Of a DNA stretch of 25,680 bases, positions 1-8,824 are shown in pieces (position 1 is the stretch's first letter; every line of letters starts with the position of its first letter). The notes beneath the pieces were generated by a model. It made no database searches. It saw only the letters and a list, made by a program, of their open reading frames with translations, and was not told the origin of the DNA. A program made the translations under genes and the position numbers. The stretch covers positions 1 to 25,680 of the forward strand of contig JALOAB010000010.1 in assembly GCA_023229045.1 (NCBI GenBank). The letters are read 5' to 3'. The DNA comes from Fidelibacterota bacterium (GTDB lineage: Bacteria; Fidelibacterota; UBA2242).

Positions 1-415
1 TACGATCGACTCTCCTATCTGTAAGTTTGTAGCCGATCTGAGTCAATAGATTATGGTTCTTTTTTTCGCAATGAAATGTGTTCATAATAATAGCATTTTT
101 AGGTCTTAAGATAGCTGTAAAGATATCAGCACGCCCCATATGAGAATGAATTATATCTGGATCTATCTTTCTAAAATAGCAGTTTAGCTCACGATATGTT
201 TTAAACAGAGAAAAACGATTTAATTTAAGCGATTCCAGATTGTTATATTTCCTAATATATTCTTGTATCAATGGTTCTGAATCATCAATTGGTTGGATTG
301 ATATTATTTTTACATCAAATAATTCTACTAAACGCGGCATAATATTCATTAATATCCGGCCAACAGCACCTCCAAATACATTCACAACATGTAATATTTT
401 AATTTTCCAAATCAT
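1..415 (-). CDS. Glycosyltransferase family 4 (group 1), N-terminal part, cut by window edge
   Basis: Transfers a sugar from a nucleotide-sugar donor during assembly of the polysaccharide repeat unit on the cytoplasmic side of the membrane. Only the first 138 codons are in the window; the gene runs off at base 1. The translation begins MIWKIKILHVVNVFGGAVGR, the usual first beta strand and glycine-rich loop of a GT-B acceptor domain. It then contains DIIHSHMGRADIFTAIL (about residues 95-111), matching the family-4 HxHxxxAxxxA region. The ATG overlaps the TGA of the upstream polymerase gene as ATGA (412-415), so the two are translationally coupled. The region is AT-rich like its neighbours. The sugar specificity cannot be read from the sequence, and the donor-binding C-terminal domain is not visible. 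Confidence 0.85.
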   Translation of the reverse strand, partial: MIWKIKILHVVNVFGGAVGRILMNIMPRLVELFDVKIISIQPIDDSEPLIQEYIRKYNNLESLKLNRFSLFKTYRELNCYFRKIDPDIIHSHMGRADIFTAILRPKNAIIMNTFHCEKKNHNLLTQIGYKLTDRRVDR

Positions 416-1689
416 ACTTTTCGCAATAGAAGCGAATTTTGATAATCACTAACAAACAAGTTATAAATATCCATAACCTTTATGGTAATTATATAGAATA
501 CAATCATTTCATAATATGGTAGAAATGTATAATATTGCCCAAAAAAACTAAAAAATGCAATGTTTAGTAAAGTCATGCATAAAAAGACATTTACAGGGCT
601 AGGTTTTTTCTTAGTGCTGTAATAAACAAAATAGGTTATGAAAGAAATCATTGCACTCATAAATAAACTAAAAATCCAACCTCCAACAATAAAATAGGTT
701 CCATAGCTTGTTCCAACGTTTGAATAAACATCCTTTGCAACTTCCGAAAAGTTTAAATCTACATAATCCAACGAACTATATACTAATGGATTTCCCATTA
801 TACGGTTTATTATATTTTTAAATAATAATAGTAATGTCCAATCAGGTTGTACAAAAGCATGGTCTAGCCATTTATCTAAAACAATTGGTGATGCGAAAAA
901 ATAACTAAGTAAATTTTTTGTTAAAAATAACCACACTGATTGTTTGGATGCTCTAAAAGTGCCCCAGAATATAGTCAATACTAATAAAAAAATAGCCATT
1001 ATCGTAATTGTCAGTAAACAAAATTTTAAAATATTATAAATCTGCTTTTTAATTGGTTTTGTAAAATTATAATAGATAAGTACAATTACTAAAACTCCGA
1101 TAAGGTTAAATTTTACCTGTAGACTAAAAAACATAACAATTAATCCAAAAAGTGTAATTAGAATAGTTATTTTATGTTTTGCCATGGGATAAATAAAACC
1201 AAGTAATATGAACGTTACTTTTCCAAATTGTGATAAATGCGCCTCAGGCCCTCGGGTAATCATTTCTTCAAATTTGAAATCACCCAAAAAACTTAAACCG
1301 CCATATTTAGCTAAAAGGCTCTTTACTTTTAAAAATACTACAATATTTACGACCCAGGAAAGAACTATGAGGATTTTTTCAAATTTTACATACGGTAAAA
1401 ATATGTCATTAAACGATTGTATCCTGTTATCTTTATAAATGTATGAAAATATGGTACCAATCAGCCATATAGCAAGTAAATTCGCAAATAAGAAGAATAT
1501 TACTCGCGGTGTTACAATATCAAATCCCATTCTCACTAATAAAAAATTTACTACGAGTATAATAAACACTAAAGGCCATGCTGAGACAGAATATGGTGTA
1601 ATTATCGTATTTAAACGACGCTTCTCAAAGACCGTCATAGCTAATATCATAGCCGCAAAAAAGAGACTGGATAATTTTGTCAGTTCCAT
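412..1689 (-). CDS. O-antigen/oligosaccharide repeat-unit polymerase (Wzy-like) membrane protein
   Basis: A 425-residue polytopic membrane protein with roughly ten hydrophobic segments of about 20 residues. A large soluble loop in the second half includes the stretch GNPLVYSSLDYVDLNF. This architecture and its place between a glycosyltransferase gene and a flippase/transferase pair are typical of Wzy-type polymerases, which join undecaprenyl-linked repeat units at the periplasmic face of the inner membrane. Wzy proteins have little sequence conservation, so the call rests on topology and context. The start overlaps the end of the preceding glycosyltransferase gene by 10 bp, and the stop overlaps the next start as ATGA. 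The gene is very AT-rich, suggesting exchange within polysaccharide loci. An O-antigen ligase or another membrane enzyme is possible, but no other polymerase is present. Confidence 0.7.
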   Translation of the reverse strand: MELTKLSSLFFAAMILAMTVFEKRRLNTIITPYSVSAWPLVFIILVVNFLLVRMGFDIVTPRVIFFLFANLLAIWLIGTIFSYIYKDNRIQSFNDIFLPYVKFEKILIVLSWVVNIVVFLKVKSLLAKYGGLSFLGDFKFEEMITRGPEAHLSQFGKVTFILLGFIYPMAKHKITILITLFGLIVMFFSLQVKFNLIGVLVIVLIYYNFTKPIKKQIYNILKFCLLTITIMAIFLLVLTIFWGTFRASKQSVWLFLTKNLLSYFFASPIVLDKWLDHAFVQPDWTLLLLFKNIINRIMGNPLVYSSLDYVDLNFSEVAKDVYSNVGTSYGTYFIVGGWIFSLFMSAMISFITYFVYYSTKKKPSPVNVFLCMTLLNIAFFSFFGQYYTFLPYYEMIVFYIITIKVMDIYNLFVSDYQNSLLLRKV

Positions 1690-2768
1690 TTTTTACTGAT
1701 TATCTCTTCGTATAATGTTTTATTAACACTACTAATATTTCTACTTTTTTTCAGAATGTATTTCAAATACTTATTTGCCAGTCTGATATTGATTCTATGT
1801 TTGATTATCATTAGGAATAAATAATAGTAAATGACCGTAAGATATCGCCATAAAATCCAGAGATAACCGGGATAAAAATTACGCATATCTGCGATTCTGT
1901 TTAGTGCTGATAGAACTAATCTACGACCACGATCATTTCCTAGTAAGTGATTAGAAGAGAGGCTAATTTTATGATACACTCGACTATTACCAACACATAC
2001 TTTTTTCACTTTTTTTAATGATAATCTGAGACTATATTCAAAATCTTCTTCGCCGAAGAAAAACCTTTCGCTAAGTGTACCATATTTTTTTACAATTTCT
2101 TGAGAAAGTAATAGTGCACACCCGTTTATGAATCCTATTTCTTTTATTTCATTTGGTTTGATTCGGGTATAAAATCTACCTTTTCCCCAAAGAAATAACT
2201 TACCTCCTGCAATGGCAATTTTTTCTTTTTTTTCATAAAAATAAATTGTTGACTGAGCAATTTTATATTGTGGATAATTTTCTAAAACAGTCACTAGATT
2301 TCCTAAAGTCTCGTTCTCTATAACCGTATCATTATTTAATAAATAATAATATTTACTATTCCATATTACGTCAGCATACCGAATACCCACATTATTGGCC
2401 TTGGCAAATCCGAGGTTTTCGTTGCTTAATATCAGATGAATTAAAAAGTTTTTTCCAGATTTAGTCGGAACATAATTACCATTCTCAATCTGTATCTTAT
2501 GAATATTTAAGGGTTTCTTTACTTCTGGTAGTACAATTTCATTGTATTTACTTGCATAAGGTTTAGGCAATTTACCATCCGCCCAAGCTAATATTTTCTC
2601 CACCGAATCGTTATCAGAGCCATTATCGATAAGAATAATCGAATAATTTTTATAATCTGATTTTAAAACCGATTCCAGGCACTCGATCGTATCAGCCCAT
2701 TTATTCCAATTCAGTATAATTATGGAAACGTGTGGCTGAATTATTGCTTTATTGCTTTTGGTGACCAT
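1680..2768 (-). CDS. Glycosyltransferase family 2 (rhamnosyltransferase-like)
   Basis: A 362-residue GT-A enzyme that adds a sugar to the lipid-linked repeat unit. It starts near VSIIILNWNKWADTIECLES (residues 14-33), the nucleotide-binding first strand and helix of family 2. IDNGSDN follows at 47-53, and the metal-binding DXD-like motif appears as LLNNDTV around 143-149. The later FINGCALLLS and FFGEEDFEYSLRL stretches match the acceptor-side ED segment of WbbL-type rhamnosyltransferases. The hydrophobic stretch near the C terminus (LWRYLTVIYYYLFLMII) could anchor it to the membrane. An insertion of about 40 residues between the IDNGSDN and NENLGFAKANN motifs is longer than usual. It overlaps the flippase gene by 28 bp and the polymerase gene by 10 bp. 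The sugar transferred is unknown. Confidence 0.88.
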   Translation of the reverse strand: MVTKSNKAIIQPHVSIIILNWNKWADTIECLESVLKSDYKNYSIILIDNGSDNDSVEKILAWADGKLPKPYASKYNEIVLPEVKKPLNIHKIQIENGNYVPTKSGKNFLIHLILSNENLGFAKANNVGIRYADVIWNSKYYYLLNNDTVIENETLGNLVTVLENYPQYKIAQSTIYFYEKKEKIAIAGGKLFLWGKGRFYTRIKPNEIKEIGFINGCALLLSQEIVKKYGTLSERFFFGEEDFEYSLRLSLKKVKKVCVGNSRVYHKISLSSNHLLGNDRGRRLVLSALNRIADMRNFYPGYLWILWRYLTVIYYYLFLMIIKHRINIRLANKYLKYILKKSRNISSVNKTLYEEIISKKWN

Positions 2769-4048
2769 TTAATTCTATTTCGATTGATAAAGTAAAATAA
2801 AATCAGAAGAAGAATAAATTCGGATATCAGGAATGCAACCGCGGCGCCAATTTCAATAAATAAATGACAAAGAACTATGCAAATTAAAACATTAAATATT
2901 CCCACTATTATGACACCTTTTAAAAACTCTTTTTTCATGTCATAATTTGTCATAAAAATGATGCCAATACAAAAATTGAGTACTCCAAATAATATTACAA
3001 AAGAAGTAATTCTAATCACAAGTACCATCGAAGGGTTATCCGAACCATTTAGTAAATAAGCAATTTTCGCCGCAAAAATAAATAATAATATTGAAATAAT
3101 ACTTCCTATCAAACCCATAATTCTAATCATCTTGCTGACATATCTTATTGATTTATCAGGTTCTTCAATTTTTTTCCTTGAAATAAATGGATACAAAGTC
3201 TGAGTAATAGGCGATAATGTACTTTGGATTGCTTTTACTACTTTTTCACCGGCGCTATATATTCCGACGCTTGCATCTGATGCAAAAAAACCAAGAATTA
3301 TAATGTTTGTATTACGATATAAATTCATGGCGATATTCGAGACAAATATATGCCAGCCTCCTTTTAAATAATTTTTTAAAATTTCTCTGCTTGGTTTGAG
3401 AAAACGTAAAGTAAACTTTTTCCTTAAAATAATGATGCTGATGATTCCCGCCAGAAAGGTGGTTCCGGAGTAAAAAATCGGGACGAGAACAAAATCACCT
3501 TCATTTTTTATGAATATTATGATTAACAATATATAAAACAGCTTCGATACTGCACTGATAATATTAACATATTTTACTTTTTCGACCCCGACGTAAAACC
3601 AGGTAAATAATAATATATTGGCCAGTACGTATCCATAATATAACAGATATATTAATTTGTGGTTATTTATCTTTGGAATAAGAAGAAATAATATTCCTAG
3701 TAATAGAAAACATATACCAAATAGTAAAACCTGAATTATTAAAACGTTTGATACGATCTCCGATTGTTTTCGGCTGTCATTTTTACTCTGGGCAATCATC
3801 TGGATTCCCGTAATCCCAAATCCATATTCTACGATTATTTGAAAATAATATATCAGCGCCATTGCAAAACTGATAATCCCAAATTTTGCCACACCGATAT
3901 ATCTCAGGAGATATGGTATCGTAATTAATGGCGCCAGGTAACTAATTACCTGATATACGCCAAATTGCGTAAAATTGTTAAGTAAGCTTTTTCCCTCTTT
4001 TTTTGAAAAGAAACCTTTTAGTTCATCAAGGGTTGGGAATTGGTACAT
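2741..4048 (-). CDS. wzx: Lipid-linked oligosaccharide flippase (Wzx/RfbX, MOP superfamily)
   Basis: A 435-residue polytopic protein with about twelve transmembrane segments. It opens with the family-like stretch NFTQFGVYQVISYLAPLITIPYLLRYIGVAKFG, in which Pro and Tyr-Leu/Arg positions of the first helix are conserved in polysaccharide transport proteins. FFASDASVGIYSAGEKVVKA in the middle matches the family's YxxAxK region. The protein moves undecaprenyl-pyrophosphate-linked repeat units across the inner membrane for polymerisation by Wzy. It overlaps the upstream chain-length gene by 23 bp and the downstream glycosyltransferase gene by 28 bp, so translational coupling is likely. The DNA is strongly AT-rich. 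The symbol reflects the functional class rather than close orthology. Confidence 0.88.
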   Translation of the reverse strand: MYQFPTLDELKGFFSKKEGKSLLNNFTQFGVYQVISYLAPLITIPYLLRYIGVAKFGIISFAMALIYYFQIIVEYGFGITGIQMIAQSKNDSRKQSEIVSNVLIIQVLLFGICFLLLGILFLLIPKINNHKLIYLLYYGYVLANILLFTWFYVGVEKVKYVNIISAVSKLFYILLIIIFIKNEGDFVLVPIFYSGTTFLAGIISIIILRKKFTLRFLKPSREILKNYLKGGWHIFVSNIAMNLYRNTNIIILGFFASDASVGIYSAGEKVVKAIQSTLSPITQTLYPFISRKKIEEPDKSIRYVSKMIRIMGLIGSIISILLFIFAAKIAYLLNGSDNPSMVLVIRITSFVILFGVLNFCIGIIFMTNYDMKKEFLKGVIIVGIFNVLICIVLCHLFIEIGAAVAFLISEFILLLILFYFINRNRIKWSPKAIKQ

Positions 4049-5015
4049 TTGGCTTGAATTCTTTGCGGATATTGATAAAAATTAAAATTATTCCATTCAT
4101 ACAGATTTGTAAAATGAAATAGAGCCCTCCAAGACTTATCATCATGAGTAACCTTTTAGGTCGGCTTTTCAGATATGGAGGTTGGGCTTTATCGAGTACT
4201 TTTACTTCTGCCAGACTTGTAATTGACTTTAATGTGTATATTTCCTTTTGCTGTTTAAGCTCTATCCAGATCGCGGTGTATAATTCCAGGTCTCTTTTTA
4301 AAGCCAGTTCCTTAATCTGATTAACTGGCTCGGCAATTGATTTAATCGTCTCTAAAAATGTCTGCAAGTTTTTTTCGGCAATTTTTATACTATCCTGAGA
4401 ATATCTGATATGATCTTCAATATACAATAATTGCTGACGGTTTTCGTATTGGATTTGGTTGATAACAATATAATTCAATAATTCAACCATTCTGTTCGCG
4501 ACATTAGCGGCATATACCGGATTTGTAAGTGTGACAGATAACTTGATAACTTTACTTTCACTGTTAATATCAATATAAATAACATCATTTGATAATTTTT
4601 TTAAGGCTTTATCGATCTTCTCTTTTTCGTTTCTGGCTTCGATATCAAGTATATTAATCAGTAATTCTGTAAAAATCATACCACTGGTATCAACACCTTC
4701 GAATTCCTCGAATAGGATAGTATCTAACACTTTTCTTGAGGTGAGGATTTCTTTGTACATTTCAGGGCTTTGAAGTGTACTTTGCGGTAAATCTAACCCT
4801 GCTATACTCGCCAATGCTCCCATAGAGCCCATTATACCGGAAGATAAATCCTGGCTGGGGGGTAAAATTGTCACCGACGCCGTATATTTTTTCTTCATTA
4901 CAAAGAAAACTAAGGAAAAAACCAGAATAGCTCCCAGAAATAAACTTATTATATTCACGATGCGATGCTTTAAAACAAAATACAGAAGTGGATGTTCTTT
5001 TTTTATTTGTTGCAC
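4026..5015 (-). CDS. wzz: Polysaccharide chain-length determinant (Wzz-type), GTG start
   Basis: A 329-residue inner-membrane protein. It has a transmembrane helix near residues 19-40, a long periplasmic region with coiled-coil character, and a second helix near residues 289-310. The second helix is preceded by the proline-rich stretch KAQPPYLKSRPKR, a hallmark of Wzz/PCP proteins. It sets the polymer length made by Wzy. There is no cytoplasmic tyrosine-kinase domain and no Walker A motif, so it is of the short Wzz type rather than Wzc. The start is GTG at 5013-5015, supported by AGGAG six bases upstream; the next Met would remove the first helix. It lies 42 bp after the exporter gene and overlaps the flippase gene by 23 bp. 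Confidence 0.85.
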   Translation of the reverse strand: MQQIKKEHPLLYFVLKHRIVNIISLFLGAILVFSLVFFVMKKKYTASVTILPPSQDLSSGIMGSMGALASIAGLDLPQSTLQSPEMYKEILTSRKVLDTILFEEFEGVDTSGMIFTELLINILDIEARNEKEKIDKALKKLSNDVIYIDINSESKVIKLSVTLTNPVYAANVANRMVELLNYIVINQIQYENRQQLLYIEDHIRYSQDSIKIAEKNLQTFLETIKSIAEPVNQIKELALKRDLELYTAIWIELKQQKEIYTLKSITSLAEVKVLDKAQPPYLKSRPKRLLMMISLGGLYFILQICMNGIILIFINIRKEFKPNVPIPNP

Positions 5016-5057
5016 GTGACTCTCCTGCTATTTATCAGTGATTTTACTGAATCCCAT

Positions 5058-6305
5058 TTATTTCATTGCCGCAATAAACGTTAGTATAACTGTCGAAACT
5101 GAAACAATAATCTGGAGAACAGATAATTCTCCATACGCAACGTTTTTCCACGATCTGGGCACGATGATAACGTCTCCGCGTTGGAGAGTTGCCGAACTGA
5201 TATTCTCAATATTTCCATCCAAATGCCGGACAATGGTTCGATCAATATCACCTTCAATAGAATTGCCTCCGGCCATATTGATATAATCCAAAGCCGTATA
5301 ACCTGGAAAAAAATAAAAACTGCCCGGCGATTGAACAAATCCGTTGACTGAGACGCTTCTTTCAGCAAGAATATCTATGGCGTCGCCGGCTTTGAGTGTG
5401 GTTGAAAAAAAATCCGCAGGAGAAATCGACAGAATAGTCTGCGATCCAGATTCTTTTCTAGTAATCGTAACATTCTCCAGGTCAGCAGTTTCAATGAATT
5501 TCGCCTGTCGTCTTAAAAATTGTCCCAATGATTCATCCGGTTCAATAATATCATACCCACTTCCGGATATTGCCCCGCGAAGTACCACACTCTCCTTATC
5601 GGGAATTCCAAAAGGCACGAATATTCTATCTCCTTCTACGAAGGACGGATCACTCTTAAGATCTCCATTTAATTGAAAATTAAAATAATTTATAATTTCG
5701 ACTTTCCCATCATTTCTGATAACTTCAATACAAAATTCTCGCGCAAATTGCTGAAATCCCTCTGCCAGATCAATAATATCATGTAAACGGGTAATGGATG
5801 TAATAATATAAAATCCCGGTTTATTTATAGCACCGGCGATCTGGATTTGGAAAGTTCTAAGATTTACTAATACGACATTTACGTCTGCGCTTGGATAAAC
5901 CTTTTTGATTGCACTCTCAATTCTTTTTATGGCCTCTTTTAAAGTCATCTTATCGACATTGACAACGCCCACTGACGGAATAAGAATTTCACCGGTAGGT
6001 GATATGATTAATTCTTTATTTATATTTTCCATCAAAATAATATCGACTCCGAAAACATCTCCCGGACCAACAATATATTCATTAGGATCTATGGCTCTTT
6101 CAAGGATTACTTGCCGCATATCGGTCTGGACACGTCGTAATTGCTCTTCTTTTTTCTCTTCTTCTTCGGAAATTTTTTTAAATTGTTCTCCGTATGACTC
6201 TCCAAAGGATACTCTTCCGCTCTGTTCATATAATGATTTGGCCGATTGACCAAATGTGAAAATAGCCGTTATAAGGATAATTATTATTATAGATAATTGT
6301 CTCAT
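5058..6305 (-). CDS. Polysaccharide export outer-membrane protein (Wza-like; SLBB domains)
   Basis: A 415-residue exported protein. Residues 1-19 form a signal peptide (basic start, a run of Ile/Leu, then TFGQS). There is no lipobox cysteine, unlike E. coli Wza. A charged coiled stretch (residues 40-65) is followed by the polysaccharide-export domain around NEYIVGPGDVFGVDI, which carries the diagnostic GPGD. Two SLBB domains follow (IAGAINKPGFYII and VNGFVQSPGSFYFFPG). The C terminus ends in a hydrophobic segment (SVLQIIVSVSTVILTFIAAMK) that could be the outer-membrane helix. The protein should form the channel carrying finished polysaccharide through the periplasm and outer membrane, and it is the best evidence for a Gram-negative envelope here. 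The start overlaps the dehydratase stop as ATGA (6302-6305). Confidence 0.9.
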   Translation of the reverse strand: MRQLSIIIIILITAIFTFGQSAKSLYEQSGRVSFGESYGEQFKKISEEEEKKEEQLRRVQTDMRQVILERAIDPNEYIVGPGDVFGVDIILMENINKELIISPTGEILIPSVGVVNVDKMTLKEAIKRIESAIKKVYPSADVNVVLVNLRTFQIQIAGAINKPGFYIITSITRLHDIIDLAEGFQQFAREFCIEVIRNDGKVEIINYFNFQLNGDLKSDPSFVEGDRIFVPFGIPDKESVVLRGAISGSGYDIIEPDESLGQFLRRQAKFIETADLENVTITRKESGSQTILSISPADFFSTTLKAGDAIDILAERSVSVNGFVQSPGSFYFFPGYTALDYINMAGGNSIEGDIDRTIVRHLDGNIENISSATLQRGDVIIVPRSWKNVAYGELSVLQIIVSVSTVILTFIAAMK

Positions 6306-7336
6306 GCTTCATCCCCTGAAATCTTATAATGCTTCTTATAAAATTCCATATATTCCCCGCTTTTCAGCGGTTGCCACCACTGCGGATTATCGACGTACCA
6401 CTGGATTGTGGTCTGCATAGCATTTTCGAAATTATACTGCGCCTGCCAACCAAGTTCGTGGAGTTTTGCCGCCGAAATCGAATAACGCCGATCGTGTCCC
6501 AGCCGGTCGGTTACCGGCTTTATGAGTGATTTCGGCTTCTTCAGATAATCGAACAGAAAATTGGTTATAAAAATATTCTCCATTTCATTTTCTCCGGCAA
6601 TATTATAAACCTCGCCGGATTTACCATTTTTCAGAATGAATTCAATCGCATCACAATGATCCAGTACATATAACCAATCCCGCACATTCTTGCCATCGCC
6701 ATAAAGCGGCACCGGCTTATTCTCGAGCAAATTGGTTACAAACAGCGGTATCAATTTTTCCGGATATTGATAAGGACCGTAATTATTCGAGGCGCGGGTA
6801 ACGATTACCGGAAGATTATAGGTATTAAAATATGAATAAGCCAGGCGATCACCACCGGCTTTACTGGCGGAATAGGGATTTCCTGGTTTGAGCGGCGATT
6901 CTTCGGTAAATGAACCTTTCGCAATGGAGCCATAAACCTCATCGGTACTAATTTGGATGAATCGCTCAATCCCAAATTCTTTGGACGCCTCCAGTAAGAC
7001 GAAAACACCAAACATATCCGTCTTGATAAAATCATCCGGCTTGCCGATACTGCGGTCAACATGCGACTCCGCCGCAAAATTGATTACGTAATGCGGATGA
7101 TATTTTCGAAAAATATCACGCACAGTTTCCGCATCGCAAATATCGCCTTTTATAAAAACATATCCGGAATTATCGGTCAGGTCTTTCAGGTTGGCGGGAT
7201 TGCCGGCATAAGTCAGCTTATCAAGATTAATTACCTCGATATTCTGATATTTGGCGAAAAGATAATGGATATAATTACTGCCGATGAAGCCAGCCCCACC
7301 TGTAACGAGATATACCTTTTTTTCAGAATTTGACAT
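6302..7336 (-). CDS. rfbB: dTDP-glucose 4,6-dehydratase
   Basis: An extended SDR enzyme of 344 residues. It converts dTDP-glucose to dTDP-4-keto-6-deoxyglucose, the branch point to rhamnose and other deoxysugars. Visible motifs are the NAD-binding TGGAGFIGSNY near the N terminus, NLDKLTYAGNPANL (typical of RfbB rather than GalE), the active-site QISTDEVYGS (Thr-Asp-Glu) and YSASKAGGDRL (YxxxK). I place the start at the ATG at 7334-7336, with AAGGGA upstream and 14 bp after the ugd stop. A longer reading to 7378 adds 14 non-conserved residues and overlaps ugd. The usual partners rfbA, rfbC and rfbD are absent from the window, so the final sugar is unknown. A related NDP-sugar dehydratase specificity cannot be excluded. 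Confidence 0.9.
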   Translation of the reverse strand: MSNSEKKVYLVTGGAGFIGSNYIHYLFAKYQNIEVINLDKLTYAGNPANLKDLTDNSGYVFIKGDICDAETVRDIFRKYHPHYVINFAAESHVDRSIGKPDDFIKTDMFGVFVLLEASKEFGIERFIQISTDEVYGSIAKGSFTEESPLKPGNPYSASKAGGDRLAYSYFNTYNLPVIVTRASNNYGPYQYPEKLIPLFVTNLLENKPVPLYGDGKNVRDWLYVLDHCDAIEFILKNGKSGEVYNIAGENEMENIFITNFLFDYLKKPKSLIKPVTDRLGHDRRYSISAAKLHELGWQAQYNFENAMQTTIQWYVDNPQWWQPLKSGEYMEFYKKHYKISGDEA

Positions 7337-7350
7337 CGAGGAAATCCCTT

Positions 7351-8664
7351 TTAATTGACAGTTTTCCGACCAAAGCAATCGTAAATGAAACCGACCGCCT
7401 GAACTTTTTGAGGATCATAGATGTTGCGAGTGTCGATCATGATCGGATTTTTCATAACAGATTTCAAGTAATTTAAATCCATATTACGGAATTCGTTCCA
7501 TTCTGTCATGATAATTAGCGCATCGGCGCTCTTGGCGGCGTCCTCGGTCGATGCTACGTAGGTGATCTGCGGAAAATATTTCCGCATTTCCTTCATTGCT
7601 TCGGGATCGTAAGCCTTGATCTGCCCACCGCGTTTCAAGATTTCTTCTATCACCGTCAATACCGGCGCGTCCCGAACGTCATCAGTATTGGGCTTGAAAG
7701 CCAGCCCTAAAATTCCAATTGTCTTATTTTTTAAATTGGGTATATATTTCATCAATTTTTCTACCACCCGCATTTTCTGGCGATTGTTAACTTCGATAAC
7801 TGTTTCCACAATTGACATCCGCATTCCGGCTTTCTCGCTAATTTTTGTCAAAGCCGAGGTGTCTTTCGGAAAACATGAACCGCCGTAGCCCGGTCCGGCA
7901 TGCAGAAATTTCTTACCGATCCGACCATCCAATCCCATGGCTTTAGCGACCTGATGAACGTCAGCATCCACTAATTCGCAGAGATTGGCAATCTCATTAA
8001 TGAACGATATTTTCGTTGCTAAGAAAGCATTTGAAGCGTACTTGATCATCTCAGCGGTATGCACATCGGTAGCCACGATGGGCGTTTCAATCAGATATAA
8101 TGGTCGATAGATTTCCTTCATAATCTCAAGCGCTTTTGCTGAACGGGTGCCAATCACCACCCGATCCGGTCGCATAAAATCACCAACAGCCGAGCCTTCC
8201 CTTAAAAATTCGGGATTCGATACCACCTCGAACATTTCCGGCGCGATATTACGCGATAGCAAATGCTCACGGATTTTATCGTTGGTTCCAACTTCGACTG
8301 TACTCTTGGTAACGATCACCTTGAAGCCATTGATCAAATGGGCAATTTGATCAACTGCATTGAAAATGTACGACAGATCGACTTCGCCATTTTTGCCAGA
8401 AGGCGTCGGCACAGCCAGGAAAATCACTTCCGATTCCCGCACCGCCGGAGCAAGCTCATTGGTGAATTTTAAGCGCCCTTTTTCAACATTTTTCTTAACC
8501 AGGTCAACTAAACCCGGCTCGTAAATCGGAATATCGCCATTATTCAATTTTTCTATTTTGGTCGGATCAATATCATAACAAATAACCTCATTACCAAAAT
8601 CGGCCAGTCCCGTTCCCGAGACTAAACCAACATATCCTACTCCCAGCATTGCAATTTTCTTCAT
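7351..8664 (-). CDS. ugd: UDP-glucose 6-dehydrogenase
   Basis: Oxidises UDP-glucose to UDP-glucuronate with two NAD+, supplying uronic acid for the polysaccharide. The 437-residue product has the N-terminal Rossmann motif MLGVGYVGLVSG, the YEPGL segment near residue 48, SNPEFLREGSA at about 149-159, and the catalytic cysteine in PGYGGSCFPKD (Cys264). GLAFKPNTDDVRDAP follows in the C-terminal domain. The ATG at 8662-8664 is preceded by GGAG seven bases upstream; a TTG one codon further up is less likely. It is the first gene of the polysaccharide operon, and a candidate promoter lies just ahead in the 160-bp gap. GDP-mannose dehydrogenase is a relative, but the motifs fit Ugd better. Confidence 0.94.
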   Translation of the reverse strand: MKKIAMLGVGYVGLVSGTGLADFGNEVICYDIDPTKIEKLNNGDIPIYEPGLVDLVKKNVEKGRLKFTNELAPAVRESEVIFLAVPTPSGKNGEVDLSYIFNAVDQIAHLINGFKVIVTKSTVEVGTNDKIREHLLSRNIAPEMFEVVSNPEFLREGSAVGDFMRPDRVVIGTRSAKALEIMKEIYRPLYLIETPIVATDVHTAEMIKYASNAFLATKISFINEIANLCELVDADVHQVAKAMGLDGRIGKKFLHAGPGYGGSCFPKDTSALTKISEKAGMRMSIVETVIEVNNRQKMRVVEKLMKYIPNLKNKTIGILGLAFKPNTDDVRDAPVLTVIEEILKRGGQIKAYDPEAMKEMRKYFPQITYVASTEDAAKSADALIIMTEWNEFRNMDLNYLKSVMKNPIMIDTRNIYDPQKVQAVGFIYDCFGRKTVN

Positions 8665-8684
8665 CAAATAACTCCGCGTATTAA

Positions 8685-8713
8685 TCTATATAGTAAATGG
8701 GGTAAGCAGTAAA
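8685..8713 (-). promoter_or_regulatory. Candidate sigma-70-type promoter for the polysaccharide operon
   Basis: On the minus strand, TTTACT (8713-8708) and TATAGA (8690-8685) are separated by 17 bases. They lie about 20 bases upstream of the ugd ATG, in the only sizeable gap ahead of the operon. The match to the consensus is moderate and the leader would be short. The rest of the gap 8665-8824 shows no convincing gene or terminator. Confidence 0.3.
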
Positions 8714-8824
8714 TGTGCTAAGACCAGATCGGATTTACCAATTCTCGCTGAAATACCTCTTTCTTTGAATCCCAGTCTGCACGGCGAAAATTTGGACATA
8801 ATCAACATAAAGGGCAAGACTTTT

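Noticed and set aside
7337..7378. Longer start of the dTDP-glucose dehydratase.
   Set aside because: The extra residues are not part of the family, overlap ugd, and the ATG at 7336 has a better ribosome-binding site.
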